Source: Pseudomaricurvus hydrocarbonicus
GTDB lineage: Bacteria; Pseudomonadota; Gammaproteobacteria; Pseudomonadales; Cellvibrionaceae
Assembly: GCF_011602365.1 (NCBI RefSeq)
Contig: NZ_JAAONZ010000025.1
Coordinates: 1 to 64,000 of the forward strand
Length of the DNA: 64,000 nucleotides
Direction: 5' to 3'
Part shown: one piece after another, positions 35,211-44,880 of the stretch
How the letters are laid out: each line of letters starts with the position of its first letter
Numbering within the stretch: the first letter of the stretch is position 1
The notes under the pieces: generated by a model
The model's input: only the letters and a program-made list of their open reading frames with translations
The model's database searches: none
What the model was told of the DNA's origin: nothing
Program-made: the position numbers and the translations under genes

Positions 35211-37352
35211 CTAGTCATAGTCGCTTTCGATGTTCTCTTTTTCAATTCTACTCAGATACTGGTGTATGGCAATTTGTGAGCGCACTTTTTTGCTGCCGGT
35301 GGGCTGCACATAGGGGTTACTTTGCTTTTTGTTCAAGATGCGGGCCTTGGTGTTGTCGCTCATCTGCAGGTTAAAAATATCGATGATCTGGCGCTTTAAA
35401 TAGGTGTTGTAAATGGGAACGCCCACTTCGACTCGGTGGTCAATGTTGCGCTTCATCAGGTCGGCGGAAGTGATAAACACTTTGGGGTCGCCCTTGTTGC
35501 CAAACACAAACACGCGAGCGTGTTCCAGAAAGCGGTCAACGATGCTGTGCACTTCCATGTGATCGCTGATGCCTTTGTCACCCGTTTGCAGCGAGCACAT
35601 GCCCCGGATCAGCATTTTAATCTCGACACCGCTCTGGTCGGCTTGGCACAACAGCTCGGCGATGTCGTTATCACACAAATTATTCACTTTGATGTAAATC
35701 GACGCGGGCCTGCCTGCGCGGGCTTCGCGGATTTCTTTTTTAATCAGATTTTTGATCACGTTGCGGCTGTTCAGGGGCGAGACGATCAGGTGATTAAACG
35801 TGAACGGGCGGTAGGTGTATTTGATGAACTCAAACACCTGGGCGACTTCGGCGGTAATTTCCGGGTGGGCGGTAAAATAGCTGAAATCGGTGTAAATCTT
35901 GGCGTTGCCTTCGTGAAAGTTTCCGGTGCCGATGTGGGCGTAGAGTTTGCTTTCCTCGCCTTCGCGGCGCTCGATAAGGCACAGTTTGGAATGCACTTTC
36001 AGCGTGGGAATACCAAAGTCCACGTGAATGCCCGCCGCTTCCAGCTGCTTTGATAATTCTATGTTATTGAACTCGTCAAAGCGGGCTTGCAGCTCGACCA
36101 CCACAGTGACTTTTTTACCGTTGCGGGCTGCGTCACACAGGGCATGCAGAACCCGTGAGTTTTTAGCCACCCGGTAAATGTTGATGGTGATGCGGCTGAC
36201 CCGCGGGTCAAAAGCGGCCTGGCGCAGCAGCTCGGTGAAATACCCAAACGAGTGGTAGGGGTAGTACAGCAAGATGTCTTCTTTGGCGATGGCGTCGAGG
36301 GCGTTATCGTTGCTGTCAAACGCGTGGCAGGGCACGGGGGCCAGCTTGCGGTGTTCCAGCGAGACGCCGCCAACGTTTGGAAAACTGATGAAATCGCGGA
36401 AATTACGATAGGGGCCACTGGGAATCATGGAATCGTGAGACGAAAATTTCAGCCGCTTGGTGAGCATTTTCAACAGCGATTCCGGCATGTCCTGATCGTA
36501 GACCAGGCGCACCGGCTCGGCTTGCAGTCGGCGCCGCAAGCCTTTGGACATTTTGTCGAGCACGCTCTGGTCAATGTCGTCACTGAGGTTCAGCTCGGCG
36601 TCGCGGGTCATTTTAAAGGAGAAGGCTTTGATGCTGTCATAGACAAAGACCGCGCCAAAGATCTCATCGAGGCAATGTTTAATGGCGTCATCCAGCAAGA
36701 TAAATTGCTGTTGACGGCTGTTGTTGGGCAGCAAAATAAAGCGTGAGGTCTCTTTGGTGGGCACCTCGATCAAGGCGTGCTCGATACTCTCCCCATGTTC
36801 CATTTCCACCGCGAGGTAGAAGTCGTCATCGCTGAGGCGCGAGCCGAGGTCCATGTCCCGGTGCACAATGATCGGGCAGATAAACGAGCGCACGGACTTG
36901 CGGAAATACTGTTTGAGCCAGGTCGACTGGTCATCGCTCATGGCCTGGTGGTTGGGCAGGATGTAGATGTTGCTTTCTTGCAGGTCCTTGGACACCTGCT
37001 GATAGAGTTTGTCGAACTGCTTGTTGAGTTTAACCACCTTGTCCTGAATCTCTTGCATCAGGGGTTCATCATCGACGTAATCATCGGATGGCTCATGGGG
37101 CAGGTGCGGGAGCAGGATGCGGCGCCGGACTTCAGCCACCCGGACCCGGAAGAATTCGTCCATGTTGTTGGAGAAGATGCCGAGGAAGCGCATTCGCTCA
37201 ATGATTGGCGTGTTGGAATCGGCGGCTTCCTGCATCACCCGCTCATTAAATGACAGCCAGCTGAGCTCGCGGGGGACAATGTTGATCTTGGGGCCACTTT
37301 TGGCGTTTAACTCGGGGGTGTTCTTATCCATTGAACGGTCGTCTCGCAACAT
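35211..37352 (-). CDS. ppk1: Polyphosphate kinase 1
   Basis: Makes polyphosphate from ATP reversibly at the inner membrane. The N-terminal domain (PRELSWLSFNERVMQEA), head domain and two phospholipase-D-like C-terminal domains are present; TLKVHSKLCLIE carries the autophosphorylated His. The open frame reaches up to an ATG at 37418, but that codon lies inside the PhoB-type box, so transcription must start after it. The ATG at 37352 (MLRDDRSMDKNT, 713 residues) or 37331 (706 residues) is the probable start; neither has a strong ribosome site. Followed by ppx. Confidence 0.95.
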   Translation of the reverse strand: MLRDDRSMDKNTPELNAKSGPKINIVPRELSWLSFNERVMQEAADSNTPIIERMRFLGIFSNNMDEFFRVRVAEVRRRILLPHLPHEPSDDYVDDEPLMQEIQDKVVKLNKQFDKLYQQVSKDLQESNIYILPNHQAMSDDQSTWLKQYFRKSVRSFICPIIVHRDMDLGSRLSDDDFYLAVEMEHGESIEHALIEVPTKETSRFILLPNNSRQQQFILLDDAIKHCLDEIFGAVFVYDSIKAFSFKMTRDAELNLSDDIDQSVLDKMSKGLRRRLQAEPVRLVYDQDMPESLLKMLTKRLKFSSHDSMIPSGPYRNFRDFISFPNVGGVSLEHRKLAPVPCHAFDSNDNALDAIAKEDILLYYPYHSFGYFTELLRQAAFDPRVSRITINIYRVAKNSRVLHALCDAARNGKKVTVVVELQARFDEFNNIELSKQLEAAGIHVDFGIPTLKVHSKLCLIERREGEESKLYAHIGTGNFHEGNAKIYTDFSYFTAHPEITAEVAQVFEFIKYTYRPFTFNHLIVSPLNSRNVIKNLIKKEIREARAGRPASIYIKVNNLCDNDIAELLCQADQSGVEIKMLIRGMCSLQTGDKGISDHMEVHSIVDRFLEHARVFVFGNKGDPKVFITSADLMKRNIDHRVEVGVPIYNTYLKRQIIDIFNLQMSDNTKARILNKKQSNPYVQPTGSKKVRSQIAIHQYLSRIEKENIESDYD

Positions 37353-37400
37353 CGCTGGCGGTCTCTCAATCGGGGGTAATAGCATTGGACTAGGCATGAT

Positions 37401-37429
37401 ATGACAATCCAATGACAATTATGTGTCAG
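37401..37429 (-). promoter_or_regulatory. PhoB box upstream of ppk1
   Basis: On the minus strand three 7-base half-sites follow at exact 11-base steps: CTGACAC, ATAA, TTGTCAT, TGGA, TTGTCAT. The PhoB consensus is CTGTCAT plus a 4-base A/T-rich spacer, repeated. Matches are 5, 6 and 6 of 7. It lies about 50 bases before the ppk1 start, where it could replace a -35 element. ppk is a known Pho-regulon gene in several bacteria. Confidence 0.7.
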
Positions 37430-37906
37430 CTGGTTAGGTCGGGGGCGTGCTTCAAGCGCTTGAGGGTCAGTAAAAGATACATTTCCCATACTCGCATTGT
37501 TACACAAGACGATGTTACACAACATGATATTGTCGCCTAATGGCTTAAAGGTTTGTTGTGGTCTGATGTGTCAGTTCCCGGCAAGAAGCACCGACAAAAA
37601 ACCGACAAGAACCACCATAAAGGGCCATAATGCCCTTTACTGTAGTGCAAAATGGTAGTGAAAAGTGGGTCATACTCAGGTAATGAAACGGCTTGGGCTG
37701 GCCTGCGCCGGAGTTATTTTATAAAGTTGCCGTTGGTTGTGCTCGTTGATCATTACATTAATGTCCAGGGATGACAGCTTGAGCAAGGGTATGGGGCTCG
37801 CCGTTTAGGAAAGTCCCTGTAGCTTAAGCAAACCTCCTGTACTTTAGCTTATGCACACCTAAAGTAACGGTGACATCGAAGTTCACAGAAGTGTTAAGGA
37901 AGATTT
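37430..37906. other. Gene-free region between ppk1 and the Dyp-peroxidase gene
   Basis: 477 bases. An 8-base stem (TAAAGGGC, CATAAT, GCCCTTTA) sits at 37618-37639. A weak 22-base repetition (CCTGTA..CTTA..GCA) is seen near 37815-37855. No convincing promoter for the peroxidase gene was found. Confidence 0.4.
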
Positions 37907-38794
37907 ATGGCAAGTCCACAGTCAGGCATTCTCGCCTCTGTACCCACACACGGTTGTTATCTCTCGTTTAATCGCGCAGCGGGCGTTAAGCCTGATGTGA
38001 TTCGTTCCCTGCTGGTTCGTCTGGCACCAGAAGTCGATGGGGAATCGCTGGTGCTTGGCCTGGGGGCGCCATTAATGCAGGCGCTCGACGCTCAGGTACC
38101 GGGGTTAAAGACGTTTCCGTCGTTGATGTTTTCTGGCGTGAGTGTGCCGGTTACCCAGTGTGACCTGTGGTTATGGTTGCGCGAGGGGGATGATGGCGAA
38201 TTGTTTCATCGCGCAGCCGGATTGATAGCCCTGTTGGCTGACGGGTTTGATATGATGCATCGGGTTGATGGCTTTAAGCATCGCGGCGGGCGTGATTTGA
38301 CCGGGTATGTGGACGGCACTGAAAACCCCACCGGGGACGATGCGCTGGCGGCGGCGGTGACGGACGAAGCCGTACCGGGCTTGCAGGGCTCCAGCTTTGT
38401 GGCGGTGCAATTGTGGCAGCACGATTTCGACGCGTTTCATCGCCTGGGGGCCGCGGAAAAAGACAACCTGGTTGGACGCCGCCTGAAAGACAATGTGGAG
38501 TTTGATGCTCCGCCCTCAGCCCACGTCAAGCGCACGGCCCAGGAGGACTTCGCTCCTGAGGCGTTTGTGTTAAGGCGTTCCACCTCCTGGCGGGAAGGTA
38601 CCGATGGCGGTCTTCACTTTGTGGCTTTTGGCTGTTCCTTTTACGCCTTCGAGGCGCAGATGAAGCGGATGATGGGGGCAGACGACGGCATCGTCGACGG
38701 TATGTTCCAGATCTCCCGTCCGCTGACCGGAGAGTATTACTGGTGTCCCCCCATGACTGGCCAACAACTGGATTTATCACTGCTCGGGCTGTAA
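37907..38794 (+). CDS. Dyp-type peroxidase
   Basis: Heme peroxidase of 295 residues with the ferredoxin-like double fold. The hallmark GXXDG motif is GYVDGTENP at about 139-147, with the distal Asp. The C-terminal half includes TSWREGTDGGLHFVAFGCS, expected to face the heme. There is no Tat or Sec signal, so it stays in the cytosol, like the shorter class of Dyp enzymes (YfeX-like). AAGGAAG lies right before the ATG. Stands alone; substrate unknown. YfeX has been linked to heme or porphyrinogen oxidation, which is only a guess here. Confidence 0.9.
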   Translation: MASPQSGILASVPTHGCYLSFNRAAGVKPDVIRSLLVRLAPEVDGESLVLGLGAPLMQALDAQVPGLKTFPSLMFSGVSVPVTQCDLWLWLREGDDGELFHRAAGLIALLADGFDMMHRVDGFKHRGGRDLTGYVDGTENPTGDDALAAAVTDEAVPGLQGSSFVAVQLWQHDFDAFHRLGAAEKDNLVGRRLKDNVEFDAPPSAHVKRTAQEDFAPEAFVLRRSTSWREGTDGGLHFVAFGCSFYAFEAQMKRMMGADDGIVDGMFQISRPLTGEYYWCPPMTGQQLDLSLLGL

Positions 38795-39170
38795 TTTTCA
38801 GGTTTGGCCCTGATTAAGTCCCCTGGCCAATGTCCCCCAAGGCGCTTCAGCGAGCGTCTTAGGGGGGGGCGTCTGATCGCGCTTCCCCTCTGCCTGGCTG
38901 ATTCCCACCCTTGATTCAGTGATTCAGTCACCCATGCTGCCTGCCTTTCGCAACACCTTCTTAGAGACTCCTTCTAGCGACACCTTCGGGTGTGGTGGTC
39001 CCCACAGCGGGATTGCCCTTCTTGAGTAAGGCTCGGCGCGATCACGGAAATGCCGTATATGTGCCATGTTAACCGCTTTTATTATGTTTTTTTGGTTGAA
39101 CCCACCCAAAATGATGCGACAAAAGCGCCAATGTGTATAATCTGCCACTCCTTGCATCGGGGAATGGGCA
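38795..39170. other. Gene-free region between the Dyp-peroxidase gene and the GlxA-type regulator
   Basis: 376 bases. A hairpin at 38833-38861 (CCCCCAAGGCGCT with AGCGTCTTAGGGG, two mismatches) 39 bases after the stop may end the peroxidase transcript, though it has no T run. An AT-rich stretch (TTTTATTATGTTTTTTTGG) lies about 80-100 bases before the next ATG and may hold its promoter. Confidence 0.4.
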
Positions 39171-40148
39171 ATGAGCGAAGAGTTTCCAGTCATAAAAGTC
39201 GCGGTTCTGGCGACCGATAATGTCTATGGCGGCAATTTAATGACCTGCCGTGACATTCTTTACGGCATTAAATGGCGGGCAGAGCGTTTGCCGGGCCCCA
39301 AATTGGACTTTGAGCTGATTTCTATCAACGGCGCCGACGTAGTGACCTACAGCGGTGCGACCATCAGTTGCGATGGCGAGATGGACGATCGTGCGTGGGA
39401 TGTGATCATTCTGCCGCACTTGTGGATGGGGATAAACGAGCTGGCGGAATTGCATCGGCAGATCGGCCCCTGGCTGGAGCCTTATTTACGCAACCGCAAG
39501 CTGGTTCTGTCGATGGGCTGTGGCGTCTACTGGGTCGCTGCCGCCGGGTATCTGAATGGCTCAGAGGCAACGACCTATTGGCGCCAGCACGATGATTTTG
39601 CCCAGCTTTTTCCTGAGGTGTCCTGGCAGAAAGACAAGGCCATCACGGAAAGCGATAACATCTACTGCGCCGCCGGTGGCAATTCCATGGGCGACTTGAT
39701 GCTGAATTTGGCGATACGTCTGTTTGGGGAAAGTGTGGCGCGCGGCATTAGCCGTGACATCCTTTTCGATATTCGCCGCAGCTACGATTTTGCCCCGTTG
39801 CGCATGGGCAGCCAGCGCAGTCATGGCGATCGCCTGATTGAGCAGGTCCAGGCCTGGCTGGAAAGCCGTTATTCCGAAGAGGTGCGATTGGCGGATGTGG
39901 CGAAAAACCATGGCATGAGCCTGCGAAATTTTGCCCGGCGCTTTTCTTCGGCTACCGGTGAAAAGCCGCTGGCGTACCTGCAGCGAGTTCGCCTGGAAGC
40001 CGCCCGTGATTTGTTGGTACACAGCGATAAGAGCATTAAGCACATCTCGCTGGATGTGGGTTACAGTGACAGCAGCTATTTTTGTCGCCTGTTTCGCACC
40101 CAGATTGGCCAGACGCCGGCAGCGTATCGCAAGCAGTTCAGCGATTAG
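39171..40148 (+). CDS. GlxA-family transcriptional regulator (DJ-1/PfpI plus AraC domains)
   Basis: 325-residue regulator. Residues 1-200 form a DJ-1/PfpI-like domain; the nucleophile-elbow region reads LSMGCGVYWVAAAG, with a Cys at about 119. The last 100 residues carry the AraC helix-turn-helix pair (DVAKNHGMSLRNFARRFSSA and IKHISLDVGYSDSSYFCRLF). GlxA-like regulators control amine, arginine or carnitine use in other bacteria; nothing near this gene shows its target. The ATG fits with GGGGAATGGGC upstream. Confidence 0.87.
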   Translation: MSEEFPVIKVAVLATDNVYGGNLMTCRDILYGIKWRAERLPGPKLDFELISINGADVVTYSGATISCDGEMDDRAWDVIILPHLWMGINELAELHRQIGPWLEPYLRNRKLVLSMGCGVYWVAAAGYLNGSEATTYWRQHDDFAQLFPEVSWQKDKAITESDNIYCAAGGNSMGDLMLNLAIRLFGESVARGISRDILFDIRRSYDFAPLRMGSQRSHGDRLIEQVQAWLESRYSEEVRLADVAKNHGMSLRNFARRFSSATGEKPLAYLQRVRLEAARDLLVHSDKSIKHISLDVGYSDSSYFCRLFRTQIGQTPAAYRKQFSD

Positions 40149-40341
40149 CGGCATGGTGTCAAAGTGCCGGGGTGATTGGCAGGTCGTTTCAGCGCTGATA
40201 AACGACCTGGTAAACATTATGAACAAAGATATGAACACGATTCAGAGAATAGGTCCGCGCGCGAGTCTGAACCGCAGCACGCACCTTCAAGCAGCGGGTG
40301 TGATAACATTCGCGCAAAAATTAGCCTTGGGGTTATAACCT

Positions 40342-40800
40342 ATGCATTGTCCATTTTGCAGTGCCGAAGATACCAAAGTCATCGATTCCCGACTGGTTGC
40401 AGAGGGTGACCAGGTGCGACGTCGGCGGGAGTGTTTGTCCTGTCATGAGCGTTTTACCACCTACGAAACCGCCGAGTTACTGCTGCCCCGCGTGATCAAG
40501 CAGGATGGCACCCGGGAGCCGTTTGATGAGGAGAAACTGCGCGCGGGTATCTTGCGGGCTTTAGAGAAGCGCCCGGTCAGCATGGAGGATATTGAGTCCT
40601 CGATCAGCCAGCTCAAGCATGCTTTGCAAGCGACCGGCGAGCGCGAAATACCCGCGCTGATGATCGGTGAAAAAGTCATGGAACAATTGCGGGCGCTGGA
40701 CGAAGTGGCCTACGTGCGTTTTGCGTCCGTTTACCGGCGCTTTAAAGACCTGAATGAATTCCGGGAAGAAATTGATCGGCTGGAAAATCAGCCCGGCTAA
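40342..40800 (+). CDS. nrdR: Transcriptional repressor NrdR
   Basis: Represses ribonucleotide reductase genes according to ATP/dATP level. The 152 residues start with the zinc ribbon (CPFC, then CLSCHERF) followed by the ATP-cone (about 49-139). Length and sequence are standard. It heads the nrdR-rib-nus-thi group common in gammaproteobacteria. A hairpin with a T-rich tail separates it from ribD. Confidence 0.97.
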   Translation: MHCPFCSAEDTKVIDSRLVAEGDQVRRRRECLSCHERFTTYETAELLLPRVIKQDGTREPFDEEKLRAGILRALEKRPVSMEDIESSISQLKHALQATGEREIPALMIGEKVMEQLRALDEVAYVRFASVYRRFKDLNEFREEIDRLENQPG

Positions 40801-40822
40801 CCGCTTTTGGTTGAAAGCTGTG

Positions 40823-40866
40823 AGCCAGATACCGCTTCTGAGGAGGCTGTGTATCTGGCTTTGTTT
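40823..40866 (+). terminator. Hairpin between nrdR and ribD
   Basis: AGCCAGATAC pairs perfectly with GTATCTGGCT (10 bases); an 18-base loop includes a ribosome-site-like GAGGAGG. TTTGTTT follows. It may reduce read-through from nrdR into ribD. It does not resemble an FMN riboswitch. Confidence 0.55.
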
Positions 40867-40903
40867 ATTGTCTGCTTTATGAAAAACACACAACGGCTGC
40901 GCT

Positions 40904-42055
40904 ATGTCTAAAAACACAGGGTCTAACTTCGCTATGCCGAGTCTTGATGTTGCCGATCGACGTCACATGGCTCGTGCGATTCATCTGGCGCAAGAGGGGG
41001 TATACAGCACCATGCCAAACCCGAGGGTGGGGTGTGTGCTGGTGCGTGATGGTGTGGTGGTGGGTGAGGGTTGGCACGAACGTGCCGGCCAAGGCCACGC
41101 TGAAGTGAATGCCCTGGCCCAGGCGGGGACCTGCGCACAGGGGGCTACGGCCTATGTGACCCTGGAGCCTTGCAGCCATACCGGTAAGACCGGTCCCTGT
41201 TGTGAGGCCCTGGCCGCTGCGGGTATTGCGCGGGTGGTGTACGGCATGGAAGATCCGAATCCGCAGGTGGCCGGTCGAGGGTTGGCGTATCTGCAAGCGG
41301 CTGGTGTGGTGGTCGCCGGCCCGTTGCTGGAAGACGAGGCGTGGGCATTAAATCCGGGTTTTATCCGTCGTATGGAAGGCGGTCGGCCCTGGGTCAGATG
41401 CAAAATGGCCATGAGTCTGGACGGTCGAACGGCCATGGCCAGCGGTGAAAGCAAGTGGGTCACCGGGCCATCGGCGCGGGCGGATGTGCAGCGTTTGCGA
41501 GCGAGAAGTTGTGCCATTATCACCGGAATTGGCTCAATTCTTCACGATGACTCTGCATTAACGGTGCGTGAACATGAGCTAAAACTGCCAAACGCGGGAC
41601 TGGCAGCGTCGATACAGCCTTTACGGGTGGTTTTAGACTCCAATCAACAGCTACTGGCGAGTGCGAAAGTGGTACAATCGCCGCCCCGGACTCTGGTGGT
41701 TTCGGCGCAGGCACAAGCCAGCCCGGCGCTGGCTGAAACCGCTGTTGAGCAAATCTCCCTGCCAGGCGCGGATGGCAAGGTGGATTTGGAAAAATTGCTG
41801 CATGAACTGGGGCGGCGTCAATGCAATGAAGTGCTGGTCGAGGCGGGTGCGAATTTGGCGGCGGCGTTCCTGCGGCGTGGCCTGCTCGATGAGCTGGTGA
41901 TTTACATGGCGCCCAAGCTGATGGGCAGTGAGGCCCGGCCGCTGTTTGACTTGCCGCTGCAGCGAATGTCGGCTCAGCTGCCCCTAACCATCACCGACAT
42001 GCGGGCGGTGGGCAACGATTGGCGCATTACCGCACGCCCCGATCCGGATGCGTAG
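40904..42055 (+). CDS. ribD: Riboflavin biosynthesis deaminase/reductase RibD
   Basis: Two-step enzyme: deaminates the pyrimidine product of GTP cyclohydrolase II, then reduces its ribose chain. The deaminase half has the zinc ligands in GHAEVNAL and EPCSHTGKTGPCCEA (about 64-95). The reductase half starts near 158 (VRCKMAMSLDGRTAMASGES). 383 residues, normal. ATG at 40904 lacks a clear ribosome site; 40934 (MPSLDVADR) is an alternative. Confidence 0.95.
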   Translation: MSKNTGSNFAMPSLDVADRRHMARAIHLAQEGVYSTMPNPRVGCVLVRDGVVVGEGWHERAGQGHAEVNALAQAGTCAQGATAYVTLEPCSHTGKTGPCCEALAAAGIARVVYGMEDPNPQVAGRGLAYLQAAGVVVAGPLLEDEAWALNPGFIRRMEGGRPWVRCKMAMSLDGRTAMASGESKWVTGPSARADVQRLRARSCAIITGIGSILHDDSALTVREHELKLPNAGLAASIQPLRVVLDSNQQLLASAKVVQSPPRTLVVSAQAQASPALAETAVEQISLPGADGKVDLEKLLHELGRRQCNEVLVEAGANLAAAFLRRGLLDELVIYMAPKLMGSEARPLFDLPLQRMSAQLPLTITDMRAVGNDWRITARPDPDA

Positions 42056-42262
42056 GGCTGTTTGGCCGATGTTAAGACCGCCAGTGGTGGCTTGGAATTA
42101 AGCCGTTATGAGCGGACAGCCTTAGGGCATAAACCCGGGACAGAGTGCAGTCGCTGTTGGTTTAAAGGCTTGCTGAATTGCAGCAGGTCTGAATTAAAGC
42201 GCTACGTGCCAAGAGTATGGCCGAAGCCGTATTTACATCATCACAAAAAAGAAATTGAGCGT
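42056..42262. other. Spacer between ribD and ribE
   Basis: 207 bases. The ribE frame stays open through it, but the translation is not riboflavin-synthase-like. I looked for the conserved RFN (FMN riboswitch) elements and saw none. Confidence 0.45.
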
Positions 42263-42928
42263 ATGTTTACAGGCATTATTGAAGCAGTGGGTGACATCGT
42301 CGCGGTTCAGCCAAGTGGTGGCGACCTGCGTTTGCGTGTAAAAACCAACACTCTGGATTTGGCCGACGTGGTATTGGGGGACTCCATCGCCACCAATGGC
42401 GTCTGCCTGACGGTGGTCGAATTGCCCGGTGACGGTTATTGGGCCGATGTCTCGGTAGAGACGCTGGACAATACCACCTTGCGCGACTGGAAAGTCGGCA
42501 TGTCGGTCAATCTGGAAAAGGCGCTGACTCCGCAAACCCGTCTGGGGGGGCATATGGTCAGCGGCCATGTGGATGGCGTGGGTGAAGTGGTCAGCCGTCA
42601 GGCCGATGCCCGTTCTGAGCGCTTCCGCATTAAAGCGCCGGCGGCTCTGGCTCGCTACATTGCGCACAAGGGATCCATCACCGTCGATGGCACCAGCCTG
42701 ACCGTGAACGCCGTGGACGGGGACGAGTTTGAACTGAACATCGTGCCGCACACCATCGAAAAGACCGTAATTGGCACCTATCAGACCGGGACCAAGGTCA
42801 ATCTGGAGGTGGATGTCATTGCCCGTTACCTGGAACGTCTATTATTGGGTGACAAGGCGGCGACGGCCTCGGCTGGATCCGGTATTGATCTGGCGTTTTT
42901 GGCGGAAAACGGTTTTTACAAAGGCTAG
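42263..42928 (+). CDS. ribE: Riboflavin synthase alpha chain RibE
   Basis: Converts two 6,7-dimethyl-8-ribityllumazine molecules to riboflavin and its pyrimidine precursor. The 221 residues contain two lumazine-binding repeats, starting with MFTGIIEAVG and again near 98 with the GGHMVSGHVDGVG motif. I use the ATG at 42263, the invariant family start; the open frame extends 67 codons upstream without homology. Upstream of ribBA by 130 bases. Confidence 0.96.
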   Translation: MFTGIIEAVGDIVAVQPSGGDLRLRVKTNTLDLADVVLGDSIATNGVCLTVVELPGDGYWADVSVETLDNTTLRDWKVGMSVNLEKALTPQTRLGGHMVSGHVDGVGEVVSRQADARSERFRIKAPAALARYIAHKGSITVDGTSLTVNAVDGDEFELNIVPHTIEKTVIGTYQTGTKVNLEVDVIARYLERLLLGDKAATASAGSGIDLAFLAENGFYKG

Positions 42929-43061
42929 CGTTCGGCCGACAGAGGGACAGCCTTGGGCCAATGCTTGCCCGTCAGCTGCCCGGCCTCACTAACCCTTATC
43001 GAGTCACAGGATATGCAATACCGGCTGACAGACTGCCGGTCAACAATGAAGCAGGTTGGTT

Positions 43062-44207
43062 ATGAAATTGAACAGCATTGAAGAGCTGATTGACGATATT
43101 CGTCAGGGCAAGATGGTCATTTTGATGGATGACGAAGATCGCGAAAATGAAGGTGATATCGTGATGGCCGCTGAGCAGGTTCGCCCGGAAGATATTAACT
43201 TTATGGCGACCCACGCGCGGGGATTGATTTGTCTGACCCTGTCACCAGCCCGCTGTAAACAGCTGGATTTGCCGTTGATGGTCACCGACAACCTGGCTCA
43301 GCACTCGACCAATTTTACCGTCTCCATTGAAGCGGCCGAAGGTGTTACCACCGGTATCTCCGCGGCCGACCGCGCTCGTACCATTCGCGCGGCGGTTGCC
43401 CGCGATGCCAAGGCCACGGACATCGTCCAGCCTGGCCATATCTTTCCGCTGATGGCTCAGCCCGGTGGGGTGTTAAGCCGCGCCGGTCATACAGAGGCTG
43501 GCTGTGACCTGTCGCGCTTGGCGGGTTTTGAAGGGGCGGCGGCAATTGTTGAAATTATGAATGAAGACGGCACCATGGCGCGTCGTCCAGACCTTGAAGT
43601 CTTCGCCAAGCAGCACAATTTGAAGATCGGCACGATTGCGGATTTGATCCAGTATCGTTCCATTAATGAAAAAACCGTTGAGTGCATCAACGAGCGCAAG
43701 ATAAACACCCAGTATGGTGAATTTGATCTGCACACGTACCTGGACAAGGCGCGGCAGGAAAAGCACTTTGCCTTGACCATGGGCAACCTGCGTGATGGTG
43801 AGCCGGCGTTGGTGCGCGTGCATGTGGGCAGTACCGCCCGGGACGTGTTTAAAATCCAGCGTGAAACCGATAAACAATTCAAACCCTGGACCTTCGATCG
43901 TGCCATTGAAATGGTGGCCAAAGAGGGGCGTGGTGCGGTGGTGATGATTTGCCACAACGAAAGTGCCAATGATATTGAAGACAGCATCGACTGGATGTTG
44001 TCCGGTAAGCAGGAGCGACCCAGTCAGGATCTGGTTTATAAGCAGGTCGGCACCGGCTCACAAATTTTGTGTGACCTGGGGGTGAAAAAAATGCGCTTGA
44101 TGAGTGCACCTTTTCGCTTCAATGCGATCTCGGGCTTTGACCTGGAGGTCTCCGAGTACATTGATAACCGGGTTAAAGACGAAGCGACCGAAATACAAGA
44201 CGTGTAA
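43062..44207 (+). CDS. ribBA: RibBA-type protein: DHBP synthase with a degenerate GTP cyclohydrolase II domain
   Basis: The N-terminal domain (about 1-200) is 3,4-dihydroxy-2-butanone-4-phosphate synthase, with [18 protein letters not shown] and [18 protein letters not shown]. The C-terminal domain (about 205-381) aligns with GTP cyclohydrolase II but lacks its zinc cysteines (the ECLTGD...RCDCGAQL block) and the RQEGRGIG loop; this half is therefore unlikely to open GTP. A complete RibA is encoded at 47588-48196. Hybrids of this kind have been described in Proteobacteria as RibBX (from memory). ATG 43062 is preferred (AGG upstream); TTG 43056 is possible. Confidence 0.9.
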   Translation: MKLNSIEELIDDIRQGKMVILMDDEDRENEGDIVMAAEQVRPEDINFMATHARGLICLTLSPARCKQLDLPLMVTDNLAQHSTNFTVSIEAAEGVTTGISAADRARTIRAAVARDAKATDIVQPGHIFPLMAQPGGVLSRAGHTEAGCDLSRLAGFEGAAAIVEIMNEDGTMARRPDLEVFAKQHNLKIGTIADLIQYRSINEKTVECINERKINTQYGEFDLHTYLDKARQEKHFALTMGNLRDGEPALVRVHVGSTARDVFKIQRETDKQFKPWTFDRAIEMVAKEGRGAVVMICHNESANDIEDSIDWMLSGKQERPSQDLVYKQVGTGSQILCDLGVKKMRLMSAPFRFNAISGFDLEVSEYIDNRVKDEATEIQDV

Positions 44208-44310
44208 GGTCGCCGCACGCGTCTGTGCGTCAGACAAGCACCGTGTGTTAGACCGCAGCCAACGTGTGTTAAGCAGCAACAGTTTAGAGTAGACAAGAGA
44301 GACACTATTG

Positions 44311-44781
44311 ATGAGCCAAATTAATGTAATCGAAGGGGATTTCACCAACTGCAAGGGCAAGTACGCGCTGATCGTCAGTCGTTGGAACAGTTTTGTGGTG
44401 GAAAGCCTGAAAGAGGGCGCACTGGATACGCTGCGTCGTCATGGTATCGGTGACGATCAGGTGAGTATTTATTACGCTCCGGGCGCGTTTGAATTCCCAA
44501 TTTTGGCTCAGCGATTGGCCAACAAGGGTGAGTTTGATGCCATCATTGCCCTGGGTGCCGTGATTCGCGGTGGCACTCCTCACTTTGAATACGTGGCCGG
44601 TGAGTGTACCAAAGGGTTGGCGCAGGTATCTCTGAACACGGACACGGTTGTGACCTTTGGTGTCCTCACCGTTGACTCCATTGAGCAAGCGATTGAGCGC
44701 TCGGGCACGAAGGCCGGCAACAAAGGTGAAGAGGCGGCCATCACCGCATTGGAAATGGTTTCTCTGCTGGCCAAGGTGTAA
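44311..44781 (+). CDS. ribH: 6,7-dimethyl-8-ribityllumazine synthase RibH
   Basis: Joins the RibD-pathway pyrimidine with dihydroxybutanone phosphate; forms large icosahedral or decameric assemblies. The 156 residues include [16 protein letters not shown], the [16 protein letters not shown] block with the catalytic His, and [11 protein letters not shown] at 44311 with AAGAGAG upstream. Gap to ribBA is about 100 bases with a weak 21-base duplication. Confidence 0.96.
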   Translation: MSQINVIEGDFTNCKGKYALIVSRWNSFVVESLKEGALDTLRRHGIGDDQVSIYYAPGAFEFPILAQRLANKGEFDAIIALGAVIRGGTPHFEYVAGECTKGLAQVSLNTDTVVTFGVLTVDSIEQAIERSGTKAGNKGEEAAITALEMVSLLAKV

Positions 44782-44880
44782 GCCTCCAGCCAGGAATTTT
44801 ACCGACGTCTCAACTCAGCAATTGCTGAAGCTGGGGCCGATCAGATTTCATATCTGAATTATTAAATTGGATACACCGGA

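Noticed and set aside
42056-42262. FMN (RFN) riboswitch before ribE or in the rib operon
   Set aside because: None of the conserved RFN loop sequences is visible here or in the ribBA and ribD leaders.
42062-42262. N-terminal extension of RibE
   Set aside because: Riboflavin synthase begins with MFTGII; the upstream codons are unrelated spacer.
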